Assembly: GCF_023145115.1 (NCBI RefSeq) | Contig: NZ_JAGLEJ010000016.1 | Location: 1 to 64,000, forward strand | Length of the DNA: 64,000 bases | Direction: 5' to 3' | Source of the DNA: Algiphilus sp. | GTDB taxonomy: Bacteria; Pseudomonadota; Gammaproteobacteria; Nevskiales; Nevskiaceae | Shown here: piece after piece, positions 1 through 8,589 of the stretch | Layout of the letters: each line of letters opens with the position of its first letter | Numbering within the stretch: position 1 is the stretch's first letter | The notes under the pieces: generated by a model | What the model saw: only the letters and a program-made list of their open reading frames with translations | Database searches by the model: none | What the model was told of the DNA's origin: nothing | Position numbers and translations under genes: made by a program

Positions 1-561
1 CGCGCGCAGCGCGACCGCACCATGGCCGCCCTGCAGAAGCGCATGGCGGCGGACGCATCGGCGCTGGAAACCGCGCGGCGGGACGCGCGCGAGCTCGAGG
101 CGCTGCTCGAGGAGCTCCGCGCCACGCTCGCCGACATCCCCGCCGATGCCGGCAGCGACGAGCCGCTCGGCGAACGGCGCGGCGCCCTGCCCTGGCCGCT
201 GCGCGGGCCGGTGCTGGCGGCCTTCGGGCAGGAGCGCGCCAGCGGCCTGCCTTGGAAGGGCATCTGGATCGCCGCCGAGTCGGGCACGCCGGCGCGCGCG
301 GTCGCCAACGGCCGGGTCGCCTGGGCCGGGTGGATGCATCGCTACGGCCTGGTGGTGATCCTGGAGCATGCCGGCGGCTACTACAGCCTCTACGGGCATG
401 CCGAGCGCAGCCTGCGCCGCGTCGGCGAATGGGTGGAGGCGGGCGCCACCGTGGTCACCGCCGGCGACTCGGGCGGTCAGCCGCGCAGCGGGGTCTATCT
501 GGAGCTGCGCAGCGGCGCCGATGCCCTCGACCCCATCGCGTGGCTGCAGCCACGCGACTAG
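1..561 (+). CDS. envC: Murein hydrolase activator EnvC (C-terminal part, 5' end outside window)
   Basis: The reading frame is already open at base 1, so only the last 186 residues are seen. They hold a short coiled-coil remnant followed by a LytM/M23-like domain. The domain is degenerate: the first zinc-ligand motif is replaced by GLPWKGIW, and the last reads VYLELRSG rather than LHFE, while YGH is kept. Such loss of zinc ligands is typical of EnvC, which has no hydrolase activity itself and activates periplasmic amidases at the division septum. The neighbours ctpA and a YibQ-type gene follow on the same strand, the order seen in many gammaproteobacteria. A catalytic M23 peptidase is less likely. 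Confidence 0.88.
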   Translation, partial: RAQRDRTMAALQKRMAADASALETARRDARELEALLEELRATLADIPADAGSDEPLGERRGALPWPLRGPVLAAFGQERASGLPWKGIWIAAESGTPARAVANGRVAWAGWMHRYGLVVILEHAGGYYSLYGHAERSLRRVGEWVEAGATVVTAGDSGGQPRSGVYLELRSGADALDPIAWLQPRD

Positions 562-627
562 GCCCCGGTCGGCCCACGACGCTGTGCTAGGCTGCGGTGT
601 CGTTCCATCGTCAGCAAGCGCCTGCCC

Positions 628-2034
628 ATGTCGTCCAATCCCACCCTGCGCACGTTCGCGGCCATCGCGTTCGGCACGCTGTTCGGCGTCTCCATCGCCG
701 TCACCCACGGCGTCTTCGCCGAGCGCGAGCAGGTCGAGGACGCGGCGGTCGCCTCGGGCCTTCCGGTCGAGGATCTCCAGACCTTCGTCGAGGTCCTCAC
801 CCGCGTGCAGGACGGCTACGTCGAGGACGTCACCGATGCCGAGCTGCTCGAGAACGCCATCCGCGGGATGCTCAGCGGCCTCGATCCGCACTCGGCCTAT
901 CTCGACGCGCAGGAATTCGAGGACATCACCGCATCCACGCAGGGCCAGTTCGGCGGTCTCGGCATCGAGGTGCAGATGCAGGACGGCCTGGTGCGCGTGG
1001 TCGCGCCCATCGACGACACCCCGGCCGCACGCGCCGGCATCCAGCCCGGCGACCTGGTGGTCAAGATCGACGACACCAACGTCAAGGGCATGACGCTGAC
1101 CGAGGCCGTGCGGCGCATGCGCGGCGAGCCGGGCACGATGATCGAGCTCACCATCGCCCGCGAGGGCGAGCCGCAGCCGGTGATGGTCGACATCGAGCGC
1201 GCCATCATCAAGGTATCGAGCGTGCGCTCGCGCGTCCTCACCAACGACATCGGCTACGTGCGCGTCAGCACCTTCACCAACAACACCGGCAAGAACCTGA
1301 CCGACGAGATCGAGGGGCTGCGCGAGAAGCTCGGCGACAAGATGCGCGGCATCGTGCTCGACCTGCGCAACAACCCCGGCGGCGTGCTCAACGCCGCGGT
1401 GGACGTCACCGACGCCTTCCTCGAGAGCGGCAACGTGGTCTCCATCCGCGGACGCGAGGAGAACCAGAAGCGCAACTTCGACGCCGGCCCCGGCGACGTG
1501 CTGGGCGGAATGCCCATCGTCGTGCTGGTCAACGGCGGCTCCGCCTCGGCCTCGGAGATCGTGGCCGGCGCGCTCCAGGACCACAAGCGCGCCGTGGTCG
1601 TGGGCAGCAAGACCTTCGGCAAGGGCTCGGTGCAGACCATCCTGCCGCTGTCCAACGACGGTGCCGTCAAGCTGACCACCGCGCGCTACTACACCCCGGA
1701 CGGCCGCAGCATCCAGGCCGAGGGCATCAACCCGGACATCGAGCTGCAGTCCTACCGCCTGGAACCGGTCGCCAAGGGCATCTCGATGCGCGAGGCCGAC
1801 CTCGAGGGCCGCCTCAGCAACGGCAACGAGGGTGACGCCGACGACGATTCCGGCAATGCGGAACGGCAGAAGAAGGCCGTGCGCAAGGCCGAGGGAGAGG
1901 ACGGCGAGGACGACAGCGACGACCGCGACAAGCCCAAGTCGCTCGACGAGATCGCGAAGGAGGACTTCGCCCTCTACGAGGCGGTGGTGGTCCTGCGCGG
2001 GCTGATCGTCTCCGAACGCTTCACCGCCAACTGA
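628..2034 (+). CDS. ctpA: S41 family carboxyl-terminal processing protease
   Basis: A 468-residue periplasmic serine protease of the CtpA/Prc family. An N-terminal hydrophobic segment (about residues 7-25) is a signal or membrane anchor. A PDZ domain follows (GGLGIEVQMQDG, then PAARAGIQPGDLVVKID), then the S41 core with the nucleophile serine in NGGSASASEIVAG and the catalytic lysine in GSKTFGKGSVQ. The tail is long and charged (rich in Asp, Glu and Lys). The family cleaves C-terminal tails of periplasmic proteins and often controls peptidoglycan hydrolases, which fits its place directly after envC. The start at 628 precedes the signal segment. Confidence 0.93.
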   Translation: MSSNPTLRTFAAIAFGTLFGVSIAVTHGVFAEREQVEDAAVASGLPVEDLQTFVEVLTRVQDGYVEDVTDAELLENAIRGMLSGLDPHSAYLDAQEFEDITASTQGQFGGLGIEVQMQDGLVRVVAPIDDTPAARAGIQPGDLVVKIDDTNVKGMTLTEAVRRMRGEPGTMIELTIAREGEPQPVMVDIERAIIKVSSVRSRVLTNDIGYVRVSTFTNNTGKNLTDEIEGLREKLGDKMRGIVLDLRNNPGGVLNAAVDVTDAFLESGNVVSIRGREENQKRNFDAGPGDVLGGMPIVVLVNGGSASASEIVAGALQDHKRAVVVGSKTFGKGSVQTILPLSNDGAVKLTTARYYTPDGRSIQAEGINPDIELQSYRLEPVAKGISMREADLEGRLSNGNEGDADDDSGNAERQKKAVRKAEGEDGEDDSDDRDKPKSLDEIAKEDFALYEAVVVLRGLIVSERFTAN

Positions 2035-2053
2035 TCGCGCGGCGTCCGGCGGC

Positions 2054-2860
2054 GTGCGCATCTCCGTGACCCGGGCGTTGCGCGCACCGCTGGCGCTGCT
2101 GCTGGCGGCGCTCGCGACGGCGCCGGCGGCGAACGCCGGGCCGGCACCGCGCGTGGCGCTGATCGTCGACGACCTCGGCGAGCAGCACGAGGCCGGCGAG
2201 CGCGCGCTGCGCCTGCCGCCGGCCGTGGCGCTGTCCTTTCTCCCGCAGGCGCGCCATGCCGCCGAGCAGGCCGAGCGCGCGCATGCCGCGGGTCACGAGG
2301 TCATGCTGCACATGCCCATGGAGCCCTTCGACGGGCGGCAGGCCGATGCCCGGGCACTGCCGGTGGGCAGCCCCGCGGAGACGGTGCGCAGGCGGCTGGA
2401 CGCCGCGCTCGCGGCATTGCCGCGGGCAACCGGCGTGAACAACCACCAGGGCAGCCGCTACACCGCCGACGCCGCCTCCATCGACACCTTCATGCGGGCG
2501 CTGGCCGCACAGCCGCGTCCGTACTTCTTCGTCGACAGCCGCACCACCGCGGCCACGCGCGCGTATCGCAGCGCCCTCGATCACGGCATCGCCGCGGCCG
2601 AGCGTCATGTCTTCATCGACGCCCAGCGCGGGCGCAGCGCCGTGCGCGCGGGCTGGCAGCGGTGGCTGGCACACGCGCGCCGCACCGGCAACGCGGTGGC
2701 CATCGTCCACCCCTATCCGGAATCGCTGGCCCTGCTGGAGGCCGAGCTGCCGCGCCTGCGCGCGCTCGGCTTCGAGCTGGTGCCGCCGTCGGCGCTGCTG
2801 GACGAACCGCGCCGGCTCAGCGTGCGCGCCACCAGCACCACAGGCCGGCAAGCGCGCTGA
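2054..2860 (+). CDS. Divergent polysaccharide deacetylase family protein (YibQ-like)
   Basis: A 268-residue secreted protein with an N-terminal signal peptide (about residues 1-29, ending AANAG). The body is a divergent polysaccharide deacetylase (NodB-like) fold: VALIVDDLGEQ early, HEVMLHMPMEP, GVNNHQGSRYT, PYFFVDSRTT and FIDAQ. The usual metal ligands are only partly recognisable, and no substrate is established for this family. The start is GTG at 2054, 19 bases after the ctpA stop, so it is probably cotranscribed with envC and ctpA. Its 3' end overlaps the convergent ubiB gene by 44 bp. Confidence 0.85.
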   Translation: MRISVTRALRAPLALLLAALATAPAANAGPAPRVALIVDDLGEQHEAGERALRLPPAVALSFLPQARHAAEQAERAHAAGHEVMLHMPMEPFDGRQADARALPVGSPAETVRRRLDAALAALPRATGVNNHQGSRYTADAASIDTFMRALAAQPRPYFFVDSRTTAATRAYRSALDHGIAAAERHVFIDAQRGRSAVRAGWQRWLAHARRTGNAVAIVHPYPESLALLEAELPRLRALGFELVPPSALLDEPRRLSVRATSTTGRQAR

Positions 2861-4406
2861 GCGCCACGGTCGCGGCCTCGCCCGGCACGGCGAGTCCCTG
2901 TGCGCGCATCCAGCCGGTGGCGACGGCCACGCCGACCAGGGTGGCGCCGATGACGGTGAGGCGGGTGCGCCGCTGCCCGTCGGCCATGCGACGCTCCAGC
3001 AGGGCCAGGCGTGCAGCGGTACCGCGCGCGTCCGGCTTCTCGGCCTCGACCAGCATGCGCTCGGCCAGCCGCGGCAGGGCCTCGATCACCAGCGGCGCCT
3101 GACGGCGCAGCGCCCCGGAGAGCCGGGCCGGCGAGAGACGATCGCGCATCCAGTCCTCCATGATCGGCTTCGCCGTCTTCCAGAGGTCGAGGTCGGGATC
3201 GAGCTGGCGGCCCAGGCCCTCGACCTGCAGCAGGGTCTTCTGCAACAGCACGAGCTGTGGCTGCACCTCGTACTGGAAGCGGCGCGCGATCTGGAACAGG
3301 CGCAGCAGGAAGAAGCCGAAGGAGATGTCCTTGATGGGCTTGCCGAAGATCGGCTCGCACACCGTGCGGATGGCGGACTCGAAGTCCTCCACGCGCGTGT
3401 CGGCCGGGATCCAGCCGCTGTTCACGTGCAGCTCGGCGACGCGCCGGTAGTCCTGGTTGAAGAAGGCCAGGAAATTCTCGGCGAGATAGCGCTGATCGTC
3501 CGGCGTCAGGCTGCCGACGATGCCGAAGTCGACCGCCAGATAGCCCGGCGCGGCCGGGTCGGTGCTGTCGACGATGATGTTGCCGGGGTGCATGTCGGCG
3601 TGGAAGAAGTTGTCGCGGAAGACCTGCTTGAAGAAGATCTCCACGCCGCGCTCGGAGAGCACCTTGAAGTCCACGCCGGCGGCGCGCAGCGCGTCGAGGT
3701 CGCGGATCGAGGTCCCGAACACGCGCTCCTGGGTGAGCACTTCGGGCCGCGTGGCCTCCCACACCACCATCGGGTGGTAGATCAACTCGGACCCCAGCCA
3801 GTTGCGGCGCAGCTGCGCGCAGTTGGCACCCTCGCGCATGAGATCGAGCTCGTCGAAGAGGACGCGCTCGAACTCCGCCACCACCGCCACCGGACGCAGC
3901 CGCTCGCCTTCCGGGTGCAGACGCTGGACCCAGCGCGCGATGAGATACATCAGTCCGACATCGCGCGCGATGGCCTCGCGCATGCCGGGCCGCAGCACCT
4001 TCACCACCACCGCCATGCCCGCGGAGCCGTCCGCCTCGCGCAGGCGGGCGCCGTGGACCTGGGCGATGGAGGCGGACGCGATGGGCGCGTCCTCGAACTC
4101 GGCGTAGACCGCATCGATGGACCGGCCCAGCGCGCGCTCGATGGCATCCCGAGCGACCGCGCCGTCGATCGGCGGCACGCGGTCCTGCAGGCGCGCCAGC
4201 TCGGTGGCGATCGCGGGCGGCAGCAGATCCGGGCGCGTCGACAGCGCCTGCCCGAACTTCACGAAGACCGGCCCCAGTTCCTCGAGGGCCAGACGCAGGC
4301 GCTCGCCCTTGCCGGCGGCGTCGTCGACCAGATCGCCGCGCAGCAGCTCGCGCAGCCGGTAGCGACGCGCGATGCGCAGGATGCGCCCCAGCCGCGCGAT
4401 GCTCAT
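2817..4406 (-). CDS. ubiB: Ubiquinone biosynthesis protein UbiB (atypical kinase)
   Basis: A 529-residue member of the ABC1/ADCK/UbiB atypical kinase family, needed for ubiquinone synthesis. Family marks include the N-terminal KxGQ-type motif (VKFGQALSTRPDLLP), the ATP-site lysine in VVVKVLRPG, and the catalytic and metal motifs DMHPGN and VDFGIVG. Two hydrophobic segments near the C-terminus anchor it in the inner membrane. The length matches E. coli UbiB. The start overlaps the ubiJ stop in an ATGA arrangement, so translation is probably coupled. The gene order ubiE-ubiJ-ubiB is the standard one. Confidence 0.96.
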   Translation of the reverse strand: MSIARLGRILRIARRYRLRELLRGDLVDDAAGKGERLRLALEELGPVFVKFGQALSTRPDLLPPAIATELARLQDRVPPIDGAVARDAIERALGRSIDAVYAEFEDAPIASASIAQVHGARLREADGSAGMAVVVKVLRPGMREAIARDVGLMYLIARWVQRLHPEGERLRPVAVVAEFERVLFDELDLMREGANCAQLRRNWLGSELIYHPMVVWEATRPEVLTQERVFGTSIRDLDALRAAGVDFKVLSERGVEIFFKQVFRDNFFHADMHPGNIIVDSTDPAAPGYLAVDFGIVGSLTPDDQRYLAENFLAFFNQDYRRVAELHVNSGWIPADTRVEDFESAIRTVCEPIFGKPIKDISFGFFLLRLFQIARRFQYEVQPQLVLLQKTLLQVEGLGRQLDPDLDLWKTAKPIMEDWMRDRLSPARLSGALRRQAPLVIEALPRLAERMLVEAEKPDARGTAARLALLERRMADGQRRTRLTVIGATLVGVAVATGWMRAQGLAVPGEAATVALSALAGLWCWWRAR

Positions 4407-5029
4407 GCGCCGCTCCGCTCGCTACGCCGCCGCTCCAGTCGGTCGACGCGCGCGTGCGCGCGCGCCGCGCGGTCGCGCAGGCGATCCACTTCGTCGATGA
4501 AGTCGTCGACGGACTGCCGGTCGGCCAGATCGCCCGACTCGTACTGCAGATAGTCCGCCGTCTGCCGGCTGACGCTGTCGAAGGTCTGGCGCGCCCAGGC
4601 GAACAGGTCGACCGCGGCACTGGCCACGCGCTGCGCGGCGATGTCACCGAGCCACGGCTCGAGCACTTCGGCGAGATCGAAACCCACCGCCATGAGGATG
4701 GCCTGGAAGCGCTGCAGCAGCTCCGGATCGCCCTCGACCCGCAGCCCGCGGGGCAGCGCGCTGCCGCGGGAGAGCTGTTCCCGGAAGAGGCGGGCGAAGA
4801 CCGAAGGCGCCCCGCTGACCACGGCATCGGGCGGGGTTTCGGGCGTCGGCGCGACGCGCACGCGGGTGCCGATGAAGTCGAACACCAGCCACCAGCCCGG
4901 CGGCTCGAAGGCGAAGGCCAGCGAGCGGTCCTGCAGCTCGCGCAGTCCGTCCAGGGCACCCGCGTCGAGCGACAGGTAGCGATTGAGCGCGACCTCCACG
5001 GCCGCGCACAGCGGCGCCGGCGTGCTCAC
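4403..5029 (-). CDS. ubiJ: Ubiquinone biosynthesis accessory factor UbiJ (SCP2 domain)
   Basis: A 208-residue protein with an N-terminal SCP2-like lipid-binding domain and a C-terminal helical, charged region that probably forms a coiled coil. In E. coli UbiJ helps organise the soluble Ubi complex and may carry the hydrophobic ubiquinone precursors. The GTG start at 5029 overlaps the ubiE stop by four bases (GTGA), and its own stop overlaps the ubiB start (ATGA), so the three genes form one coupled operon. A longer frame extends upstream inside ubiE, but the overlap and the family N-terminus support the GTG. Confidence 0.9.
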   Translation of the reverse strand: MSTPAPLCAAVEVALNRYLSLDAGALDGLRELQDRSLAFAFEPPGWWLVFDFIGTRVRVAPTPETPPDAVVSGAPSVFARLFREQLSRGSALPRGLRVEGDPELLQRFQAILMAVGFDLAEVLEPWLGDIAAQRVASAAVDLFAWARQTFDSVSRQTADYLQYESGDLADRQSVDDFIDEVDRLRDRAARAHARVDRLERRRSERSGA

Positions 5030-5784
5030 AGCCGGTAGCCGCGATGCAGCGCCACCACGCCGCCGGTGAGATTGTAGACCTGCACCCGCGCGAAGCCGGC
5101 GCCTTCCATCATGCCCTTGAGCGTGTCCTGGTCGGGGTGCCGCCGGATCGACTCGGCGAGATAGCGATAGGCGGCCTCGTCGCGAGCGACGAAGCGGCCC
5201 AGCAACGGCAGCACGCTGAACGAATAGGTGTCGTAGGCGCGCGAGAACGCCGGGTTCACGGGCTTCGAGAACTCCAGCACGAGCAGCCGACCGCCCGGCT
5301 TGAGGCAGCGGTACATGGACGCGAGCGCGGCGTCCTTGTCGGTGACGTTCCGCAGTCCGAAGGCCATGGTGATGCAGTCGACGCTGCCCGGCGCCAGCGG
5401 CAGGCACTCGGCATTGGCCTGCAGGTAGTCGATGCCCGACACCACGCCGTCATCCTCGAGCCGGCGCCGCCCTTCCACCAGCATGGCGGCATTGATGTCG
5501 CCCAGCAGCACCCGGCCGTCGTCGCCGACCCGCGCCGCGAAGGCGCGCGCCAGGTCGCCGGTGCCGCCGGCCAGATCGAGCACGGTCTCGCCCGGACGGA
5601 CGTCGGCGAGGTCGATGGCGAAGCGCTTCCACACGCGATGGACGCCCATCGACATGAGGTCGTTCATGACGTCGTAGTTGCGCGCCACCGACGTGAACAC
5701 CGCGCCGACGCGCCGTGCCTTCTCGCCGGTGGGGACTTCCTGGTACCCGAAGTGGGTGGTGCCGCCGGGCTCGCGTTCGCTCAT
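5026..5784 (-). CDS. ubiE: Demethylmenaquinone/2-methoxy-6-polyprenyl-benzoquinol C-methyltransferase UbiE
   Basis: A 252-residue SAM-dependent C-methyltransferase of ubiquinone (and menaquinone) synthesis. The SAM-binding motif is VLDLAGGTGDLARAF. Family signatures are the N-terminal FGYQEVPTGEKARRV and FTSVARNYDVMNDLMS, plus MAFGLRNVTDK and LEFSKPVNPAF. The ATG at 5784 matches the usual UbiE N-terminus. A longer in-frame extension to 6462 runs antisense through the next gene and is not credible. It is the first gene of the ubiE-ubiJ-ubiB operon and is divergent from the TetR-type gene. Confidence 0.96.
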   Translation of the reverse strand: MSEREPGGTTHFGYQEVPTGEKARRVGAVFTSVARNYDVMNDLMSMGVHRVWKRFAIDLADVRPGETVLDLAGGTGDLARAFAARVGDDGRVLLGDINAAMLVEGRRRLEDDGVVSGIDYLQANAECLPLAPGSVDCITMAFGLRNVTDKDAALASMYRCLKPGGRLLVLEFSKPVNPAFSRAYDTYSFSVLPLLGRFVARDEAAYRYLAESIRRHPDQDTLKGMMEGAGFARVQVYNLTGGVVALHRGYRL

Positions 5785-5919
5785 GGTCCCAGTGTATCCG
5801 AGGGCAGCGCGCCCTCGCGCCGGCGTCCGGCACGGGGCATGATGGCGTCCTGGCCGGCCCGCAACGCGGCCCGTTCTTGACACTTGTCGCTTTTCGCGAC
5901 CCTGCGCTACCATGCCGTG

Positions 5920-6543
5920 ATGGAAGGCAACGTCGATCCGCGCCTGCTGGCCCGGCAACCCCAGCAGGCACGCTCCCGCCGCCGCTTCGAGCGCATCCTC
6001 GACGGTGCGCGCGAACTGCTGCTGGAAAGCGGGCTGAGCGCCTTCTCGATTCCGGCGCTGGCGGAGCGGCTGGGCTTCATCCGCGCCACCATCTACCAGT
6101 ACTTCCCGACCCCGTACGCCATCCTCAACGAGCTCATGCAGCGCGAGCTCGGCGAGCTGGAGGCGCTGCTGGAGGCACAGGCACCGCAGACGCGCAAGCT
6201 GGACTGGGAAGAGGCACTGGTGCACATCGTCAATCTCGCCAGCGAGTTCCACAACACGCACCCCATAGGCCGCATGCTGATCCTCGGCGGGCCGGTCAGC
6301 GACGAGGGGCATCTGGCGCAGAGCCTGACCATCCGGCATCTCGGGTCGCTGACCCGGAGCCTGCTCGAGGCGCGGGGCTTCAATCTGCCCGCCGAACCGG
6401 ACGTGCCGGTACTGGCGGTCGACATCGGCACCACCTGCTTCCGGGTGTCCTTCCATCTGCACGGCACGATCACCGAGGCGTACCGCCAGGAAGCCGTACG
6501 CGCGATGGCAGCGTATCTGCGTCTCTACGAGCCGGCGTCATGA
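5920..6543 (+). CDS. TetR/AcrR family transcriptional regulator
   Basis: A 207-residue regulator with an N-terminal TetR helix-turn-helix: RRRFERILDGARELLLESG, then FSIPALAERLGFIRATIYQYF as the recognition region. The C-terminal ligand domain is not diagnostic. The ATG at 5920 is preferred to an in-frame TTG at 5884 because the HTH then lies at the usual distance from the N-terminus. The stop overlaps the ATG of the TlpA-like gene (ATGA), so the regulator is the first gene of the redox operon that follows and may control it. The effector is unknown. Confidence 0.88.
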   Translation: MEGNVDPRLLARQPQQARSRRRFERILDGARELLLESGLSAFSIPALAERLGFIRATIYQYFPTPYAILNELMQRELGELEALLEAQAPQTRKLDWEEALVHIVNLASEFHNTHPIGRMLILGGPVSDEGHLAQSLTIRHLGSLTRSLLEARGFNLPAEPDVPVLAVDIGTTCFRVSFHLHGTITEAYRQEAVRAMAAYLRLYEPAS

Positions 6544-7055
6544 GGCTCCCAGGCCGAGCCGCCGCCTTCCTGCTCGCCGCCGCGGCGGTCCAGGGCTGGC
6601 CGTTGACGGCCGCGGCCGTCGAGGTCGGCGAGCCCGCCCCGCCGATCACGGGGCCGCGCGCCGACGGCAGCAGCTTTGAGCTGTCGGAACTGAGCGGCGA
6701 CATCGTCTACGTCGACTTCTGGGCATCCTGGTGCGCGCCCTGTCGCGCGGCCATGCCGCGGCTGGACGAGCTGCACGCCTCGCTCGGTGCCCGCGGCTTC
6801 TCGGTGGTCGGCGTCAATGTCGACCGCAAGCGCCGGAGCGCAGAGCGCATGCTCGAACAGGTGCCGGTCGACTTTCCCGTGGTCTTCGACCCCGAAGGCC
6901 AGTGGGCCGAGCGCTACGCCCTGCCCGGCATGCCCAGCGGCTACCTGATCGACGGCGACGGCGTCGTGCGCTACCGGCACACCGGCTACCGCGAGGGCGA
7001 CCTGCCCAAGCTCGCGAACGAGATAGAAAAACTCTTGGAGGAGAACCAGCCATGA
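6540..7055 (+). CDS. TlpA-like periplasmic thioredoxin
   Basis: A 171-residue thiol-disulfide protein with a signal peptide (about residues 1-26) and a TlpA/ResA-type thioredoxin domain. The active site is WCAPC within VDFWASWCAPCRAAMPRLDEL, with the cis-proline region at GMPSGYLID. These proteins reduce or oxidise cysteines of exported proteins. The ATG at 6540 overlaps the TetR stop, and the gene's own stop overlaps the DUF4266 start (ATGA). The small lipoprotein next door ends in a CxC motif and is an obvious candidate partner, though this is inference. Confidence 0.9.
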   Translation: MRLPGRAAAFLLAAAAVQGWPLTAAAVEVGEPAPPITGPRADGSSFELSELSGDIVYVDFWASWCAPCRAAMPRLDELHASLGARGFSVVGVNVDRKRRSAERMLEQVPVDFPVVFDPEGQWAERYALPGMPSGYLIDGDGVVRYRHTGYREGDLPKLANEIEKLLEENQP

Positions 7056-7282
7056 AGACCGTCATCCGGCTCGTCGCCGGCCTTGCCACCGTCGGAGCGC
7101 TCAGCGGCTGCGCCCTGACCATGGAGGAAGTCCAGCCCTGGCAGATGGACAACCTCGCACGCTCGGAGATGGCGCTGCAGATCGATCCGCAGATGGCGGC
7201 CTATCGCAGCCACATCGCCTTCAGCAAGGAAGCCGCCACCGGCGGTGCCTCGGTGAGCGGCGGCGGCTGCGGCTGCAACTGA
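7052..7282 (+). CDS. DUF4266 small lipoprotein
   Basis: A 76-residue lipoprotein. The signal sequence ends in the lipobox LSGC (Cys20). The mature part, under 60 residues, contains VQPWQMDNLARSEM and ends in the conserved GGGCGCN tail with two cysteines in a CxC. This matches the DUF4266 family, whose members lie beside DUF3570 and ApbE genes. It overlaps the TlpA stop. The segment ATGGAS before the tail has the Ser/Thr-Gly-Ala look of ApbE flavinylation sites but does not match the consensus exactly. Function unknown: a metal or flavin carrier is plausible. Confidence 0.88.
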   Translation: MKTVIRLVAGLATVGALSGCALTMEEVQPWQMDNLARSEMALQIDPQMAAYRSHIAFSKEAATGGASVSGGGCGCN

Positions 7283-7395
7283 CGCGCCACCGCTTCACCA
7301 CACGATATCCGCAACAGCGGAAGCAGACCGCGACAACCAGGGGGGACACACCAGATGATCACGACGACGCCTGCGCCCGTCGGGAGCGCGCCGCG

Positions 7396-8589
7396 ATGAG
7401 CGCGCATTTCCGCAAACCGTCACTCGGCGCGCTGACCACCGCCGCGCTCGCGCTGCCCGGACTCGGGGCCGCGCCCGCCGCGGCCCAGACCGGCGACGAC
7501 TGGCAGACCGACTACCTCTACAGCTTCTACAAGGAAGGCGACATAGGCGGCGGCAAGACGTCGAGCGGCAGCAGCGTCGAGCGCTACGAGATCCAGACGC
7601 ACAGCCTGCGGGCGGTCAAGCCCATCGGCGAGCGCAGCGTCGGTGTCGACTTCCTCTACGAGACGCTGAGCGGCGCTTCACCGTGGTACGTGCAGCCGGA
7701 TACCGATGGTCGGCCCGAGCAGGTGATGAGCAGGCCGACGATCAACGAGGAGCGCTTCGACCTGCAGCTGTCCGGCAGCACTCCGCTGAACGCCCAGCTC
7801 GCGCTCAACATGTCGGCGGGCGTCTCGGACGAGGACGACTACCAGGCGCGCTACGGCACCGCCGAGCTCAGCTACGAGCTGGCGGGACTGCCGATGACCG
7901 TGACCGGCAGCCTGAGCTATTCCGACGACGAGCTGGACCCGACTCAGGGCACCTACGACACGGACCCCGCCGCCGACAGCAAATCGACGCTGCGCGGCAC
8001 CGCCAGCGCCAGCTACGTCCTCAACCGCAACACGCTGGTACAGGCGGCCGCCGGCTTCCTGCGGCACTCGGGCTATCTGAGCGATCCGTACAAGCGCTTC
8101 TTCGTGCGCGGCGGCTCGCTGCCGTTCGACGCACGCCCGGACGGACGGCGCGGCTTCCACCTGATCGGCAAGCTCCGCCATTTCGTCGAACGCTTCAATG
8201 GTGCGGCGCACGTCGACTACCGCTACTACCAGGACGACTGGGAGATCCACTCCCACACCCTGGAACTGACCTGGCACCAGAGCCTGGCGCAGACGTGGCG
8301 CATCTCTCCGGGTCTGCGCTGGTACAGCCAGAGCCAGGCCTTCTTCTACGCGCCCTTCTTCGACCAGGTCCGCGAGGACGGCTTCGGTTCCTCCGACTAC
8401 CGGCTTTCGCCCTACGGCGCCATCAGCGCGCGCCTGGACGTGACCAAGTCGTGGAACCAGCTCGCGGCCGGTTTCGGTGTCGAGTACTACGAAGCCGACG
8501 GCAGCTACGCCACCGGCTCGGTCGATGTCGAATCGCCCGGGCTGGTCGACTACACCGTGTTCACCGCGAGACTGGCCTACAGCTTCTGA
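7396..8589 (+). CDS. DUF3570 domain-containing outer-membrane protein
   Basis: A 397-residue exported protein with a signal peptide (about residues 1-30, ending AAAQ). The rest is made of alternating amphipathic stretches rich in Tyr, Trp and Phe and ends in an aromatic residue (ARLAYSF), the pattern of an outer-membrane beta-barrel. It fits DUF3570, a family found next to DUF4266 and ApbE. No motif reveals an enzyme. Its stop overlaps the apbE start by one base. The ATG at 7396 overlaps the end of a 14-codon reading frame (7355-7399) that has its own good ribosome-binding site. Confidence 0.85.
   Translation: MSAHFRKPSLGALTTAALALPGLGAAPAAAQTGDDWQTDYLYSFYKEGDIGGGKTSSGSSVERYEIQTHSLRAVKPIGERSVGVDFLYETLSGASPWYVQPDTDGRPEQVMSRPTINEERFDLQLSGSTPLNAQLALNMSAGVSDEDDYQARYGTAELSYELAGLPMTVTGSLSYSDDELDPTQGTYDTDPAADSKSTLRGTASASYVLNRNTLVQAAAGFLRHSGYLSDPYKRFFVRGGSLPFDARPDGRRGFHLIGKLRHFVERFNGAAHVDYRYYQDDWEIHSHTLELTWHQSLAQTWRISPGLRWYSQSQAFFYAPFFDQVREDGFGSSDYRLSPYGAISARLDVTKSWNQLAAGFGVEYYEADGSYATGSVDVESPGLVDYTVFTARLAYSF

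Noticed and set aside
2713..4959. A 748-codon minus-strand frame across ubiB and ubiJ
   Set aside because: It is the shifted frame of ubiB and ubiJ on the same strand and shows only Arg/Pro/Ala-rich low-complexity sequence.
5877..5913. TTGACA upstream of the TetR gene as a promoter
   Set aside because: No acceptable -10 box at 16-18 bp; the only TA-rich hexamer (TACCAT) is 25 bp away.
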